DNA from: Oasisia sp. SBJ-2009
Taxonomy: Eukaryota > Annelida > Polychaeta > Sabellida > Siboglinidae
Assembly: GCA_964017155.1 (NCBI GenBank)
Contig: OZ024862.1
Span: 26,491,933-26,555,932 of the forward strand
DNA: 64,000 nt
Reading direction: 5' to 3'
This document shows, in pieces, positions 10,201-24,800 of this stretch. A model generated the notes under the pieces. The model was not told the DNA's origin. It searched no databases and worked only from the letters and a program-made list of their open reading frames with translations. The first letter of the stretch is position 1. Every line of letters begins with the position of its first letter. The position numbers and the translations under genes were made by a program.

Positions 10201-13200
10201 ATGTCACGTTTACAATTGTTTTCATTATACATTATAAACTGATGACATTTGTAACACAGGAAGTGACGTCAGTAAAACAACAAATTCTCAACAAGACACG
10301 AATCTGTCACGTTCCAGTGACATGTGACACCTACTCTGACGTGTCCTGTAGTGGGGACAGAGACGTGTTTGTGACGTCTGCCGGGAGCATCGATTGCTTC
10401 AAAGACCACATGACGACCATTGCATCTCTTCTCGTCCCTGCAACAGAAGCAATTGTCTGACATGAAGCACTTAAAAAAGTAAAGGCAATTTTTTTATATA
10501 GCGCAGTGTCCAGTCCTCAGGACCGTTCAAAGCGCTTTACACTTTACTTCCCTGACAGACCTGTACATTCATACACCATCTCGGCTTCTCTGGGAAGCAT
10601 CCAGCCATATGCTACAATTAATGCGCGAAGGCTGCTCGTACACATATCCACCACTGTCTATAGCCAGGTACTCGTTTATACAGCTGAGTGAACTGGAGCA
10701 ATGTAGAGTGAAAAAACACATCCAACGTTTTAACACCGCAGCACAGGATTCAAACCCGGGTTCTCGTAGTCGAGAGTGCGAAGCCCTACCCCCGAGTCAT
10801 TGCGCTCTACACTTATAATCCTACCTCTAGGATATAGATACAATCAACGTATTAGGTTGTTTTAATTTGTTTCATGTTTCAATCAACTAAGTTAGCTTCA
10901 AACTGATGGTTCTAACACACTGCTATTTTGTCACGTCACAGTCAAAAGTATGCACTTAACCTTGTTACCAGCATTTACTTAATTAACATACACACTTTTT
11001 ATGACTAGGGCAGAATGACATTGGCTAAGTCTTTTCTACTCTTATTTACCGATATTTCTATCATATAGATCAATTCTGAGCTAACTATTCAACAAAATAC
11101 ACGATGAAATGTCCAAACACTACAGATGTCCCGCATCCATTTTTCATGGCTTGACAGTCCTTGTTGTTAGGCAACTGGTCAAGTGTTGCTAGACAACTGG
11201 TCAAGTGTTGCTAGGCAACTGGTCAAGTGCTGATCAATCAACAAATAAATTCCTTGACTTTTCAGCCACATAAATTAATTCCAAATGTTAAGAATATGTC
11301 TTTCTCTCTGCACCAAAGTGACCACTGACTGGCAGCAGTATATGATGTCTAAGAGTGACCAATACCTGACCACAGTACACTAGGTACCAGAGTCAATAAC
11401 TGACCACACTATGAAACGAACCTGCAGTAGCCAAAAGCCTTGAAGTAGCCACACAGCGGCAACATTTGAGTCATGCTCTTCCGCTCGATGTGCTGTGCTG
11501 CCATCTGGCGAAGCTCTCGGGAGACTTTTGTGTGGTTGCGCTCCAGCACCTTGATGATGTAAGGGGCCTGTGTGACGCACTCCTCCGTCACGAGCAGATA
11601 CGACATGCCACATACTGCTCCCTGCACAGACACCACGGCTTACTTGCAATATCATATCATTTAGACTGCTGATGATATATATCTTCTTCTTCTTATTGTA
11701 GCTCAGCACTCTATAGTAGCCACGTATATACGTGGCTAGAGTATTGTCGAGCTTGGTCGGTCGCAAGTATATATTCATATATATGTATGTATATATATAT
11801 ATATATATATATAAATACACTAGAAAAATACCCATTGTCTGGATGGTGCAACAATGATGCAGAAGATGGAATATGTTCGATATTTACGATGAAATTTTAT
11901 GAAATTGATCTTGCATGGAAATGGTCCCCAACCCAAATGTTCGATTCTCCTTAAAACAATTGCATAACAACATTAAAAATCAATTTACATCGTTTTATGT
12001 CTAAAACCACTAAACGTATTAGACAATGGGGACTTTCTCATTAATACTGCTTCGATTTTTATCAAAAAAACCTTAGTCAATGTGGAATTTTCTAATTACT
12101 ATGGCTTCACAGAACAAATAATTTTTTTTTACAAATTATTTAAAAGATGACAGTAAGGATAAGTAACGGATGCCAGATAAACCCTCCCACTGACAGTCTG
12201 CGGTGCTTACAGTGTTGTCCTTGAACGGATGCAGGAAGTTGTCGACCATACACCAGAGTCTACGGCCAAACTCTGGCTGACTGGACGGCGGGGTGAAGTG
12301 GACGACACAACTGGCGTTTGTGATGGTCACCTCCCGCAAGGCCTCGCCAGTGACCACTGTGGACAGACAATGAACGCTACACTGAGACCAGGGCACCAAT
12401 TAAACCCTTAAACCCGATGTTGCACCTTAACATTTTGATTCTTAACAGTGATTTTGATTACCTGAAAACAGTCATCAAGAAGCGGCAGCATCACAATGGT
12501 GTGTCATGGAAATAGTGTCCTTGGTAATATGGTAATGATTTTTTGCGTTTCGAAAAAATCACTTCATTTAACAACATATTTTATTTAAGGATGAATTTTC
12601 CTTAAGAGCTCTTTATCTTAGTGGAATGGTCCCCTGCTCCAAGTCATCGTCACTACAGGACCATCATCAAATTATTTATGGACATTTCTGGATACTGCTT
12701 CTTAATGCCAGCCAGTAAAATCAATTTAGTTTTGGTAAAATATTACCTATGATACATACACTGGTAATAACTAGGTATATTTTTGGAATGGCTATAATAA
12801 TTTTGGTGTGCTTACACGCAAAGAAAGTACCGTAAAAGTAATACAAAACAGCACTTATCCTTATATTGCTGGTTTTTTGTTGGAATGCTGTTGAAATCTA
12901 CCCGAAAATTTACTGAACAATAGCTATATTTTTGCATGATATCGACAGTTCAATAAGCAAACATTTAAACTATCATTATATGACACTTACCCTGACACAT
13001 GTCACACTGTTACTCTTACCCATAAACCCCGACCCCTAAGTGTGGCATACTTTAGTGATGACCTGTGACAGTATGGACAATATGTGTCATATTATTCACA
13101 GGTATCATAATATTACTACCACATAAAAATCAATATTCACACACAGATGTGTTGCTCTATCACATTAACATTAAAACTATAACCTTTTATTCAACTTTTA

Positions 13201-16200
13201 CATAATCTTGTGACCTACCATCCCTGAATTCGAATCTACAACCAAACGTCAATTTCAATGGTAAAATGACACTACATTTACTCATATCCTAAATAAAAAT
13301 GTTTCACATAGAAAATGTAATAAAATTTCAACTGTTATAACTGAAATCTTGCAAGAGAAAGAGAAACCCTTTTCCACACACTTCCCGTGCAATAACTTGA
13401 CTGAAAGTTAAAACTGCGGTGATAATGAACAGACCTATCACTGGCAGTGAGTTCGCGGCGTGGCTGATGTTCCAGTCCCGTTGCACTCGCTCTATGTCTA
13501 GTGGCGACATCTCGTGGTGAACCAGCAGGGCATACATACTGCGGGACTGCAGGATCTGTGGGCAGAAACTGAGCTTGTGTGTGAAGGGAACACAGACTGA
13601 CCGACATGGAGGAGGGAGTTGAAGACAGCCAAATTCTTCATTGTAAGTGGCGAAGACTAAACATCTCAATCAAAAGCAGAAATTACGTTCACAGATTGCA
13701 ATCAAACTTAAAATTTTTATTTCACTATATCACATGGACCACAATTGCAGGCATGACAACATTAGACACAGTGAAAGTTGTCGATGCTTGTGTCAGTTTT
13801 AACTTTCGCGCACAACATAATTAGACAAAAACACACAAGCATGAACTGAAAACGCAGTATATCAATAGCATCTTCAAAATTATGTTAGATAACAATGTTT
13901 GCAATTGGGACAATATAACTATTGCTTGTTTAAATGGAAAACAGAACATCACATTTAACAAAAAATCTACTGTGGAAGCAAGCAGAGTTCCCAGCAGCAT
14001 CCTTTGGTGTTTAACGATCTTCCATTCCATGTTCAACACAGCAGACATCCTGTTAGCGACAACTACGCCGGCTAATTCATGTCATAGGACCAGACATCAT
14101 CCCTTAATACTCATCAGAATGCATATAGTTTATACTAGAAAACATGATTCTTCAAGAGAAACAAAGAGACAGCCTATCCTTACGATGACTATGAACCATG
14201 TACACGTACACTGAAGATCTGCTTGGCCTCACTGATGCGCTGTGTGAAGACAACGGTCCTCTGGGGGTGGGCCGTGGAGTCGAGGAGACCCAGCAACTGG
14301 CCGACTCGCTGGTCAGACTTACACATGATGGCCATCTACAAAGTGACCGCACAGTCTTGCACATTACCATGTAGTTGCTCAGTGCTTTTTCTGGACGCAT
14401 CACCTAACCATAATCCTACCAATCTATATGCATTAGAACTAGAATCTGTTGCAAATATATTATTTAGATTTTGTGTAACGATCGGACAAACTCCTTGCAC
14501 ACTTTATATAAATATGTTTTTCATACTATCTCCGAGTTGCACATCCACATGTAGTATTTGGGCTCTTATAATGCCATAATGTATATAAATGTGTGAACCA
14601 CCTCAACATAATATCTACACGACCGTGTACGACCGACCGACCGACCGACCGACCGACCGACCGACCGACCGACCGACCGACCGACCGACCGACCGACCGA
14701 CCGACCGACCGACCGACCGACCGACCGACCGACCGACCGACCGACCGACCGACCGACCGACATTTATGACATGAATACTTCATTAATCTTAAACCACATT
14801 AACAAAAATTTAAACTGTACACTTCTTATGACTTTACCATTGCATATATATATTTGTGATTTTTGTATGGACCTGTAACTGCACTGGTCCTGTAAATGTC
14901 GAACCTAAGAAAACATTACTAATAATAATAACACCGGGAATGAGACGAACCTGTCTGACTTGCCCAAAGACAGCGGCCTCCGCCTGTGACGAGATCAGAA
15001 TGAGGCCATCGGGCATGTAGGTCCTCACGAAGCGTTCGATGCCCGCCGTCCACTGACTGGCAAACAGCAGGAACTGATGAGGCAGCACGGTGCCCGACCC
15101 TCGCCGCTTCAGTACCGATGTGTAGATGGACATCATTTCCCGCACCTACATAAGGAAAGCTACATAAAGCAACATCATCGTAAAAATTGTAAACTATCGT
15201 TCTTATATACTAGTGTCCTGTTCTCAGGACTGGTGAGCTCGCCTTACACTTCATCCCCTCGACGACCTGGTCAATCCTTCTGAGCTTTCCCAGGAAGCAT
15301 GCATCTATGTTGTGAGTACTCCATGTCCATAGAGAGGGTCTTTGACAGAGAACTGTCAGTCCATCTTGTACTTACAGAGAGGGTCTTTGACAGAGACATG
15401 TCAGTCCATCTTGTACTTATAGAGAGGGTCTTTGACAGGGACCTGTCAGTCCATCTTGTACTTATAGAGAGGGTCTTTGACAGGGACCTGCCAGTCCATC
15501 TTGTACTTATAGAGAGGGTCTTTGACAGAGACCTGTCAGTCCATCTTGTACTTACAGAGAGGGTCTTTGACAGAGACCTGTCAGTCCATCTTGTACTTAT
15601 AGAGAGGGTCTTTGACAGGGACCTGTCAGTCCATCTTGTACTTATAGAGAGGGTCTTTGACAGAGACCTGTCAGTCCATCTTGTACTTATAGAGAGGGTC
15701 TTTGACAGGGACCTGCCAGTCCATCTTGTACTTATAGAGAGGGTCTTTGACAGGGACCTGCCAGTCCATCTTGTACTTATAGAGGGTCTTTGACAGGGAC
15801 CTGTCAGTCCATCTTGTACTTATAGAGAGGGTCTTTGACAGGGACCTGCCAGTCCATCTTGTCCTTATAGAGAGGGTCTTTGACAGGGACCTGCCAGTCC
15901 ATCTTGTACTTATAGAGAGGGTCTTTGACAGGGACCTGTCAGTCCATCTTGTACTTATAGAGAGGGTCTTTGACAGGGACCTGTCAGTCCATCTTGTACT
16001 TATAGAGAGGGTCTTTGACAGGGACCTGTCAGTCCATCTTGTACTTATAGAGAGGGTCTTTGACAGAGACTTGTCAGTCCATCTTCAAGACAGGCAGACG
16101 ACTGATGCAGACAGGTAATTACAACTGATAAGACCAGTGGACTTTACAGACGTCCATCTGGCCACTATCTAATGATTCTAAGCCTCAGGACCAACATTTA

Positions 16201-18761
16201 TGACTAGTACAACACTTAGCACAACTGGTAGTAACAAAACACATATGTTGTTGTTTAAATGAATAGACCAAATGACACTAGTTTGTCACCGAAAAAATAC
16301 TAAGCTAGCCAACAATGACTGTGATTAATGTAAATGGCTTCTTTGTAGCCATTGGCATGTTAAAGGGTAATTAAAGACAGGCAATGTAGAGGCCATTAAA
16401 GTCTAACATCTTGACAGTTGACACTGTGTTATTAATAATAACGTGATTAACGTAAATGGCTTCTTCGCAGCTAAAAAACACACAGTGGAGTAATTCAAGA
16501 CAGGCAAAGTTATTTCTGGCTAAGTGTTTGATATAGAGGGCAGCAGCAAAGTCTAACATCCTGATATTGTGTCGTTGTCTTCCACGGGCAACAGATGAGT
16601 AACATTAACAATGAACGGTCTAGTCCATAGCTTTTGCTTTTATTTTTGGTGTTCTGTTGTACAAAGATCACATTAAAAGATTTAAATGCAGGTAGCCAGA
16701 TAATATAATTTAACAAACGTACTGGTTCCACCAGGTCTTCAGTCAGGATGTCCGCATCATCCAGAACCTGCAAGGTGACAGCACAAGGTGACAGCACAAG
16801 GTGACAGCACAAGATGACAACACAAGGTCACAGCACAAGGTCATGACATGTTATTTACTTGCACGTGTATATTCCATTTAAGGCAACACCAATTGTTAAC
16901 TGTACATGTCTATGGGTCACATCCACACCAAAATGAAAATTTCACTGTTCTCTTCTCAAAAAGTAAGCATATGTTTTCACAAGGTCAAGTGGTTTTTATT
17001 TTTTATTACAGCCTTAAAAAATAAATCATTTAATCTCATGTCAGTGATGCCCATTACAAAGCAGATGCTAATGTTCGTTACTGCATACATTTGTTTTTCG
17101 ACACATGTTCCTTATGGAGATACACATTTTTAATAAGCAACAGAGAAAGCATTTGTTCTTTGACTGCTGTAAATTGTCCTTTGAGTTTATACTTCCACGA
17201 CGAATAAAATAAATGTATATTTCAAGATGACTTTTTCATTTTAAGGTGAAACGTATTCCTGCGAACACACTCTATCATGTACAGGAAGTGAATAAAACGT
17301 GGCCGGTGTGACTGACCATGTGACAAAGGCGTTCCAGAGACGTGATGTTCTTCTTCAGCATCCGGAGCAGGCTGTGAGGAGTGCACACAAGCAGCTCACA
17401 GCCATTGATGAGGTGGATCTGGCAGAGACAAGAGGAACTCTCTGTGAACATCTGGCCTAGTTCACACACAACTTTCTGTGTGAACATGGTAAATGACAGA
17501 CAACAAGAGCAACACTTAGCGAATCTCTGCTCTGACCCATGTACTATGTTCCCAGCGAATCTGGAGACCATTTCACTGATATTGTTTCGCATTCTTAAAC
17601 CGGAATTTTTCACTTTAAAATCAATTGAAAAATACTAAATTTAAATTCAATTGTGATTCTTTACAGTGACATTGAATACCTGAAAACTGTCAACATTGGT
17701 GTGTCATGGAATAGTGTCCTCAGTAATATGGCAATGGATATTTTGTGTTTTGAAAAATTTCATTTACTTTGACAATGGATTTTGTGTATTGTTGAATTTT
17801 CCTTAAGAGGCAGTCCCCCGCCCCGACCGAAAGACAGAAAGCATCACCTGCCCAATGTTCTGAGAAGAAAACAATATCATTCGTAGCATCCTTTATAGTG
17901 CTTTTCTTCAATCAAACCATATTGTAAAACCAATAACTAACATACTATTATGTACTCTTTGTCATATATTGTAAGCAGATCAGTGTTTGCGGTATACAAA
18001 TATCAGAATGCTTTTCTTCTGTATAATCTCTTTTTATCTAACATAATTATTTTGAGATATCACACATTTTTATGTTGGAACAATTATTATTAATAATAAA
18101 TAAATAAAAAATTATAGTTGACATAGCAACAATACCAAGTTTCACATTTTACTAAATTGCCGTAGTTGATATTTATGGGAGATTTTCACAGCATTTGTTT
18201 AGCACTGCATACAGCCTAACGTTAGTTTTACAAATATCAAACCTAACTACTAACTAAGTAAATATTTCATCCCTCCAACATAATTTCACTTTCTCAACAT
18301 ACCATCCTTGCCAAGGGATCTGAATAAGTTATAGTTGCATGTTTAGAGAACAACGTGAGAGACCTGCATTAGAAATTGGTGCAAGAGGTCACGACCTTGA
18401 CCTACCTCGAGAGACTCCTCGGCACCTCCTCCGTATATGATGGCCGTGCGACACTTCTTCATGTTGCCGAGGAAACACTCGCAGATCTCAAACACCCCGA
18501 CCGCTCGGTCCCAGGACGAACAGACAATGACACACAGAGGCTGAAAACAAACATTTGCTGCTTGATAATATTCATATTTATTTTATGAAGTGCAATTTCC
18601 AATAAAATGCTCAAAGCACTGTACAAGACTAATAATCTAAATATTCAATGCAGCCGATATATAAGCACGGTAAGTATAAAAATAAATCTGATATATTAGT
18701 TATAAAAACAGACATCTCATTCAAATAAATTAATAAAACTGTAAATAAAGAATATTTACAT

Positions 18762-18803
<42 letters not shown>

Positions 18804-21800
18804 TATAGATATATATATATATATATATATATGCAATAATGGGTAGATGTATAAAGTATAAGTTGCACAGTACAGGCTCAAAGCAAAAACAATGCAGAAA
18901 CTATTAATGAATTCTTGAAAAAAAATTGTCAAACACTAGCAGAATAATTGCAACAGTGGTCCGGTTCTCTATGCAATACCACAAAACCAGTCACTCATGC
19001 AAACTATTGTATTAATAATTTTGTTAAATGTCCATCTAATTACATCTGCCATACATATTACTTGACCTATTTACTTTCTTCCCATCCACCGAGACAGATG
19101 GTGCCACTCACCCCACTGCCGGGCGGCACGCCTTTGTAACTGTCGCCCTGCAGCAACTCGTTGATGAGCGGAAGGAGATATGCAAACGTCTTGCCACCCC
19201 TCTTGCGGGGCGCCACCCCCACCAGGCTGAGACCCCGCAGCACCGCGGGCCACGTGAAACTCTGCATGATGCGAGGTCGCGTGATCTCAAGACTGTGAAG
19301 AATCTACACGAGGAGACAAGACAGAATGCACATCAACATTGGTTACCAATCCAAGAAAGAATAAAATTTAAACTTCTCTTGATAACATTCAAGGAATTCC
19401 AGACTTGCACCGCAATATATATCTGAGCTTCTTGTTGAATATTCTGTTCAAATTCGGCTGTTGCCCTAAAAGTGCCACCCACACACATAAAGGCATTCAG
19501 AGACGGAGCTTTTGCTAAAGTGGCCCGTCTACTGTGGGACAATTTACCGCAGTGAGCCAGACAACATGACACTATCTCATTGTTTAAAATATGGCATCTT
19601 TTTAAAATAGCTTTTAATACTTAAATAACTGACATGAGTTAAAACTTTTTGTTCAGTGGCAGTGCTTTGAACAGAACAAAGAACTGAATACAGCGCGTTA
19701 TAAGACATTATTATTATTAATGTCACTGACGTGATAAAACATTAGAAGGCAAAGTTGCACAAATTAAAAACCAGCCATCAAACTAGTTATCTGGTGGACA
19801 CAGGTTTTGTCAAACTGTCATTTCTGCACATCAGTAATGCATTGCGTTCAACAGATATTAAAAAAAAACTTTAATCAGAATCTATAACATTATTTATTTC
19901 TACTTATTTCAAATCTGTCAAACAATTGTTGCAAAAAACATTAGTAAAACAAGAAACAGAAGTTATTAAACAGCTTAAAAGTAGTATACACTGTACAGGC
20001 CAATAGCTGTATTATGATGCAGTTTCACACTACAGGAGTTTGAATGCAATTTGTACAGGATAAATAAGTCAACTGACTTGCTAAACAGTCAGATCACGTC
20101 TAGAATATATAAACATAGCATATTATACATGTTTTTAAACATTGTTTACAAGTGTGAAAAACACACAGTGAAGTGTGTTGACACTTCAGGAGTGATTACT
20201 TTAATTAATATGAGTGTCATGGCTAGGGTAACCACAGAAAACATCTTGCACTTTGGTGGTGGTATTTTCTAATGATCACTACATAAAATTAATTATGCAT
20301 AAACGGAGGTAATTAATTAATGAGATGACGAGTATTGCGTAACTGCTACTTACGCGTTTCAGTAGTTCAACAAAGGGGGTATCGTCTAGCCGCAGCATGG
20401 GTTTTGGCGAGTGACCGTGGACGAGAATTCCAAAATCTTTTGCCGACATTTCAGGCACGTTCTGGTAGAATCAAAGAAATGTCTAATCAGATATACTTAA
20501 TCACAGCACATTGTAATTGCTTTTTTAGTGAAAGTCAACTTAATTAAGACAGTCAACAGTCAAATATGATCTTATTTTGGTACACAATTTGCATAACCAT
20601 ATTCAGTTGTATACTTACATAGTTATATACTTGATGAATTATAAAATTCCATGATATTTTAAATTTTCTAAGTTTTTTCCAGGCTTGCATTAATAAAATC
20701 CATGCCAAAGCCAACCTACTATTGAATACAAGACGCCTGTTTTAAAACTTATTCTCAAAATACAACCTTTTTGAGATGAGTAGTTTGCCACTCACTGTTT
20801 CCATAGGTGAAGAACTGAATTTTATGGGTATATGTCATTTTATATATGGATATTTAGATTTCTAGATTTTTCCATGCCATTTACAGAATTCTAGGCTTTC
20901 AATGCTTTGATTTTTAACCAACAGAACTCTGTGCAATTCAAGGATTTCCATGCTGAACACCACACATCAGGTGCACACACTAATCTGAATCCTTAGCAAG
21001 CATTTATAACCAATATTAACTGGCAAACATGTCACTTTTTGACAACTGTCTAGACAACTAACATTGTTACAGCCCAATGCAACAAGACAGCAACAGAAGC
21101 AAATTCTGTCTTGGAAGTTGCCAAAAGAAATTTGGCTGGTTATAAAAACAAAAAAATTCTAACCTGTGTTTCTGACATGAAAGAATCTGAGGTCTGATGG
21201 AACCTGAAACATACCCAGAGATGGACATAATTAATCACATTTCGTAGGAAAATTCACATAAGCAACTGAAACCAAAATTGAGACCACACAACAATAATGT
21301 TGTCAGCATACTTCTTTACGGATGGTCTCAAAGTTCAATTTTTTTATCATTTGGCAGTGATTCAAACCCAACCATTGGTGAGGGACTTGATGTTTTGATG
21401 TAATCACATTAGCTATACTACTTTATTTCTGCTACAAAATCAAATTCACTTCATCTGCATATTGCATAAACTTCAATTAATAACAAATGGATCCACTGAC
21501 AAACAAAATGTCAGATAGGATTGCTTTATACTATAGACATCGGACATATTATTATAAAACATTTTTATATGAAAGCATTATGAGGTGCCCGGATTTGTGG
21601 TGAAAGCAATACAAAAATAATCAATAACTGAATGCGACAGTAGTTTGTTAGAATTCTTGGAATTACCTGGAAATGGTCTCATCAGTTTCCGAGCCATTGC
21701 TGCGTTGTTGAGTAGACTTCTGGACATCCGACTGTGACGTGAGTCCTCGACTGCGGGGACTGAACACACAGACCACATGGCTACTGCCAGACAAACAGCA

Positions 21801-24800
21801 AGATAAGATACAGATGACATGTAAATGTATTATTGCAGAATTTTTTATCTGAGAGCAACTGGACTAAACAGTGAAAAAACAATGTAATATGCTAAAGAAA
21901 TATTGTCAAATGATAATTAAATTAATGAAGCAATGTTTTTCTTCTTCAAATAACAGTTAATGAAAGAAATATATCAGTTACACTACAACTATCATAGATT
22001 TGTAAAATTGCTACTGCATTTGTCAATTTCATATATAAGTATCGATGCATTCAGCTTGACCACTTTAATCATATTCATTATCGGTTGAAATTAAACCATA
22101 CACCACAAGTCACATAATTGTGTATGTTGTTTAAAGGGCATGTTGTGAAGAATCACACACTCAAGGATAATCCAATATCAGCTTAATACATTGCAGTAAA
22201 GATACTTTTCAAAGTTGGACACAATTCGCATAAAGATGTCCCTCGTAATTTTTATAATTGGAAACAAAATGGACTGAGGAATACAGCCATGGCCCCTTCC
22301 AAGGCTACCTGTAGATGGCGTCCTCTGCCTCAGAGCCAGAGCTCGGCCGTCCCTGCGACCGTTTCAGTATCGACTTCAACTTTCGGATGCGGGTTGCAGG
22401 ACTGAAAACAAATGTGGTACTCAATGGTGAAATTTCATGAAATATTTAAACTGATGGGATAATGCAGTTATAGAGACTACAATGATGGACTTACTTTGTT
22501 CAAAGTTAAAGAGTACAGGAGTTTTTCTTAGATAAAAACACTGGCTGATTTCATAGGATGCCACTGATTTTTCATAAAATAAACTCAAAACAGAGTACAC
22601 CATTTTGCATTCATACCCATTCAAATGTGACCAGGTGAAGGCTTCAACAAATTCATGTATATACCTACTTGAAATTGTTGTCAGAAAGGAAGAGAAGAGG
22701 GCTTAACAGCGTTTGTTAACATCGTTCACTAATATATTTCCCCAAAAAATTACGATCCTAATGTATCATAAATGATTAGACAAACAATTACATAATTACC
22801 TTGTCTGCATTTCATCAGAATCGCTGAACCGGACTTTGGTTGCCGATGGTGGGGTTTTTGGCCTTCCTTGGGGTGGGGTGTTGACCCTTCCTTGGGGTGG
22901 GTTGGTGGAAGTCATCTTCTGCTGTGCTAGGAAGTGAGTGGGTAGTCTGGCATGGTGTGTGGTCCCCACCCCTGGCCCACTCCCTGGTGATCTGTCATTC
23001 ACAGTTACATCCCGAGTGGGCTCCGCTTGACCCGCCGGACTGACCACAACATCAGTTGGCTGATTCTCATGATACTGACCGGATTCAGTTGGCAATGAGT
23101 GGGGTGAGTCTGTAGACCCGTGGGGTGGGGTGGCCACTGTCGCGTTCCTCTGAGTCGCCAGGAAGTGAGTGGGCAGCCTAGCACTGGGAGACTTCACTGC
23201 CCCCTGTCCATCTCCCGGCAACCGGTCACTCACCCCACCACCCTGTTTGGTTCCCGCTTCTCTCGTATCTTCAGCTGAATTCTGGACGGATCCAATTAGT
23301 GGGGAATGCAGGTCCCGAGAACTGACACTGCCCTCAGAGTAAACACCAACCTTGGGCTGTATATCCCTGAGGCCTTGGAGCAGGGCGAGGCCACGGCCTT
23401 TGGGTAGTGAGGCCACACCCTGCGCCTCAGCCAGCTGGGGTTTCTGGGGGCTTGGAGGCTTAATCCTTGTGGTCACCAATGGGGGTGACTCCTGGACTGG
23501 TGTCTGTCTATTACCGTGACCTGGCACTGTTTGTACGACTGCCTTCAAGGCACCTCCTCGACCAAATGGCACAACAGGTGACTTGGTGACGTTTGCACCG
23601 TCACCTTTCGCCCTGCCTCCACCAGCGGTCAGCGGAAGTCCAGCAGACGAGTGGACGCTGTCACCTGCCTCTGGCTGTGACCCAGGAGCGCCGTCCAGCC
23701 GTGCGGCGTACTCGTTCTCGACCAACTTGTCGTTGATGCAGATTCTGTCTCCAGTGAGTGTGTCCTCCATGTAGAGGCGGATGTGTAGACGTCCTCTGTC
23801 ATCAGCCTTTACCAGCTCCACCTGTCTATTCACTGACCCTGCATGAGAACCAGATGTGTAGTGTAACTAAAATCGCTTATTAAAAAGACAAACTGTTTGG
23901 ATTTACAAAAAATTATCAATTTTTTTAAACATTCCCCAAGTCCGTTGTCAAATAAATTATATTGTCAAATAATTTTTATGATATTGAGAACAGTGATTTC
24001 GTAATTTTACGTGTATAAGTATATATGTATCTGTACTTTATAAGTTTATGTTTTGGGGTCACATGAAGATGGCACATTATGTGCCATGTGACCACCACGT
24101 AACAATACTTTTTTGTTTAGATTGCTCATGTACATGTATAATGTTGTTACGAAACCAAAAATTATATTTTTTTAACAGAACTGAATCAGCTCCACCTGAC
24201 TGTTTACTGAACCTGCATGGGAACAGAACTGAACAGTGAACACCGAGAAAGAAATTCTTCTATGTGGCATTCTGCTCGACTCTCTGTCAAACTGAACACC
24301 ACTGACTTCTTTTAGGAAGCATTCAGCCACACTACAACTAATGTGCAAAGACAAATGCATATGTGACTATCCCCCATTGTTTATAGCCAGATACGTATTC
24401 ATACAACTCAGTGAATTGGAGCAATGTAGAGTGAATGAATTTGACCATAGTTTGACATGGCAGCACAGTATTCAATTCTGTGTCAAGTCTTTGACTGGTG
24501 CCATCTTTAAAAACAGTGGATATATGATTGTTTACAAAGGCAAAGTAATATATTTTAAATTGCAGTATCTTAAAAACGTTAGTTAAAGGACAAACAAAGT
24601 TAACTTTTACGTGGCATACACCTAATAGAGTTAATATAAAGTAACAATTTCCACATATACTCAATTTTTTAACGCCAGCGGTTTACCAGAAAAATATTTT
24701 TTAACACCCAGCCATCCAAATACTACGCGCTACTCCATCTTAGACGAAGAATGACGTCACGACGGTGATCGAGGCGCTCTCCACGTAGATTCCCTACATA

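Noticed and set aside
10740..10816. A tRNA gene on the - strand
   Set aside because: A- and B-box-like words are present, but no cloverleaf can be drawn and the segment continues into a SINE body with other copies; it is a SINE head.
14526..14783. Frames coding SVGR or PTDR repeats
   Set aside because: Translation of the CGAC microsatellite only.
15299..15793. A 164-codon repeat protein on the + strand
   Set aside because: Frame made by the 45-bp array, antisense in a TDRD12 intron; no signal or splice context.
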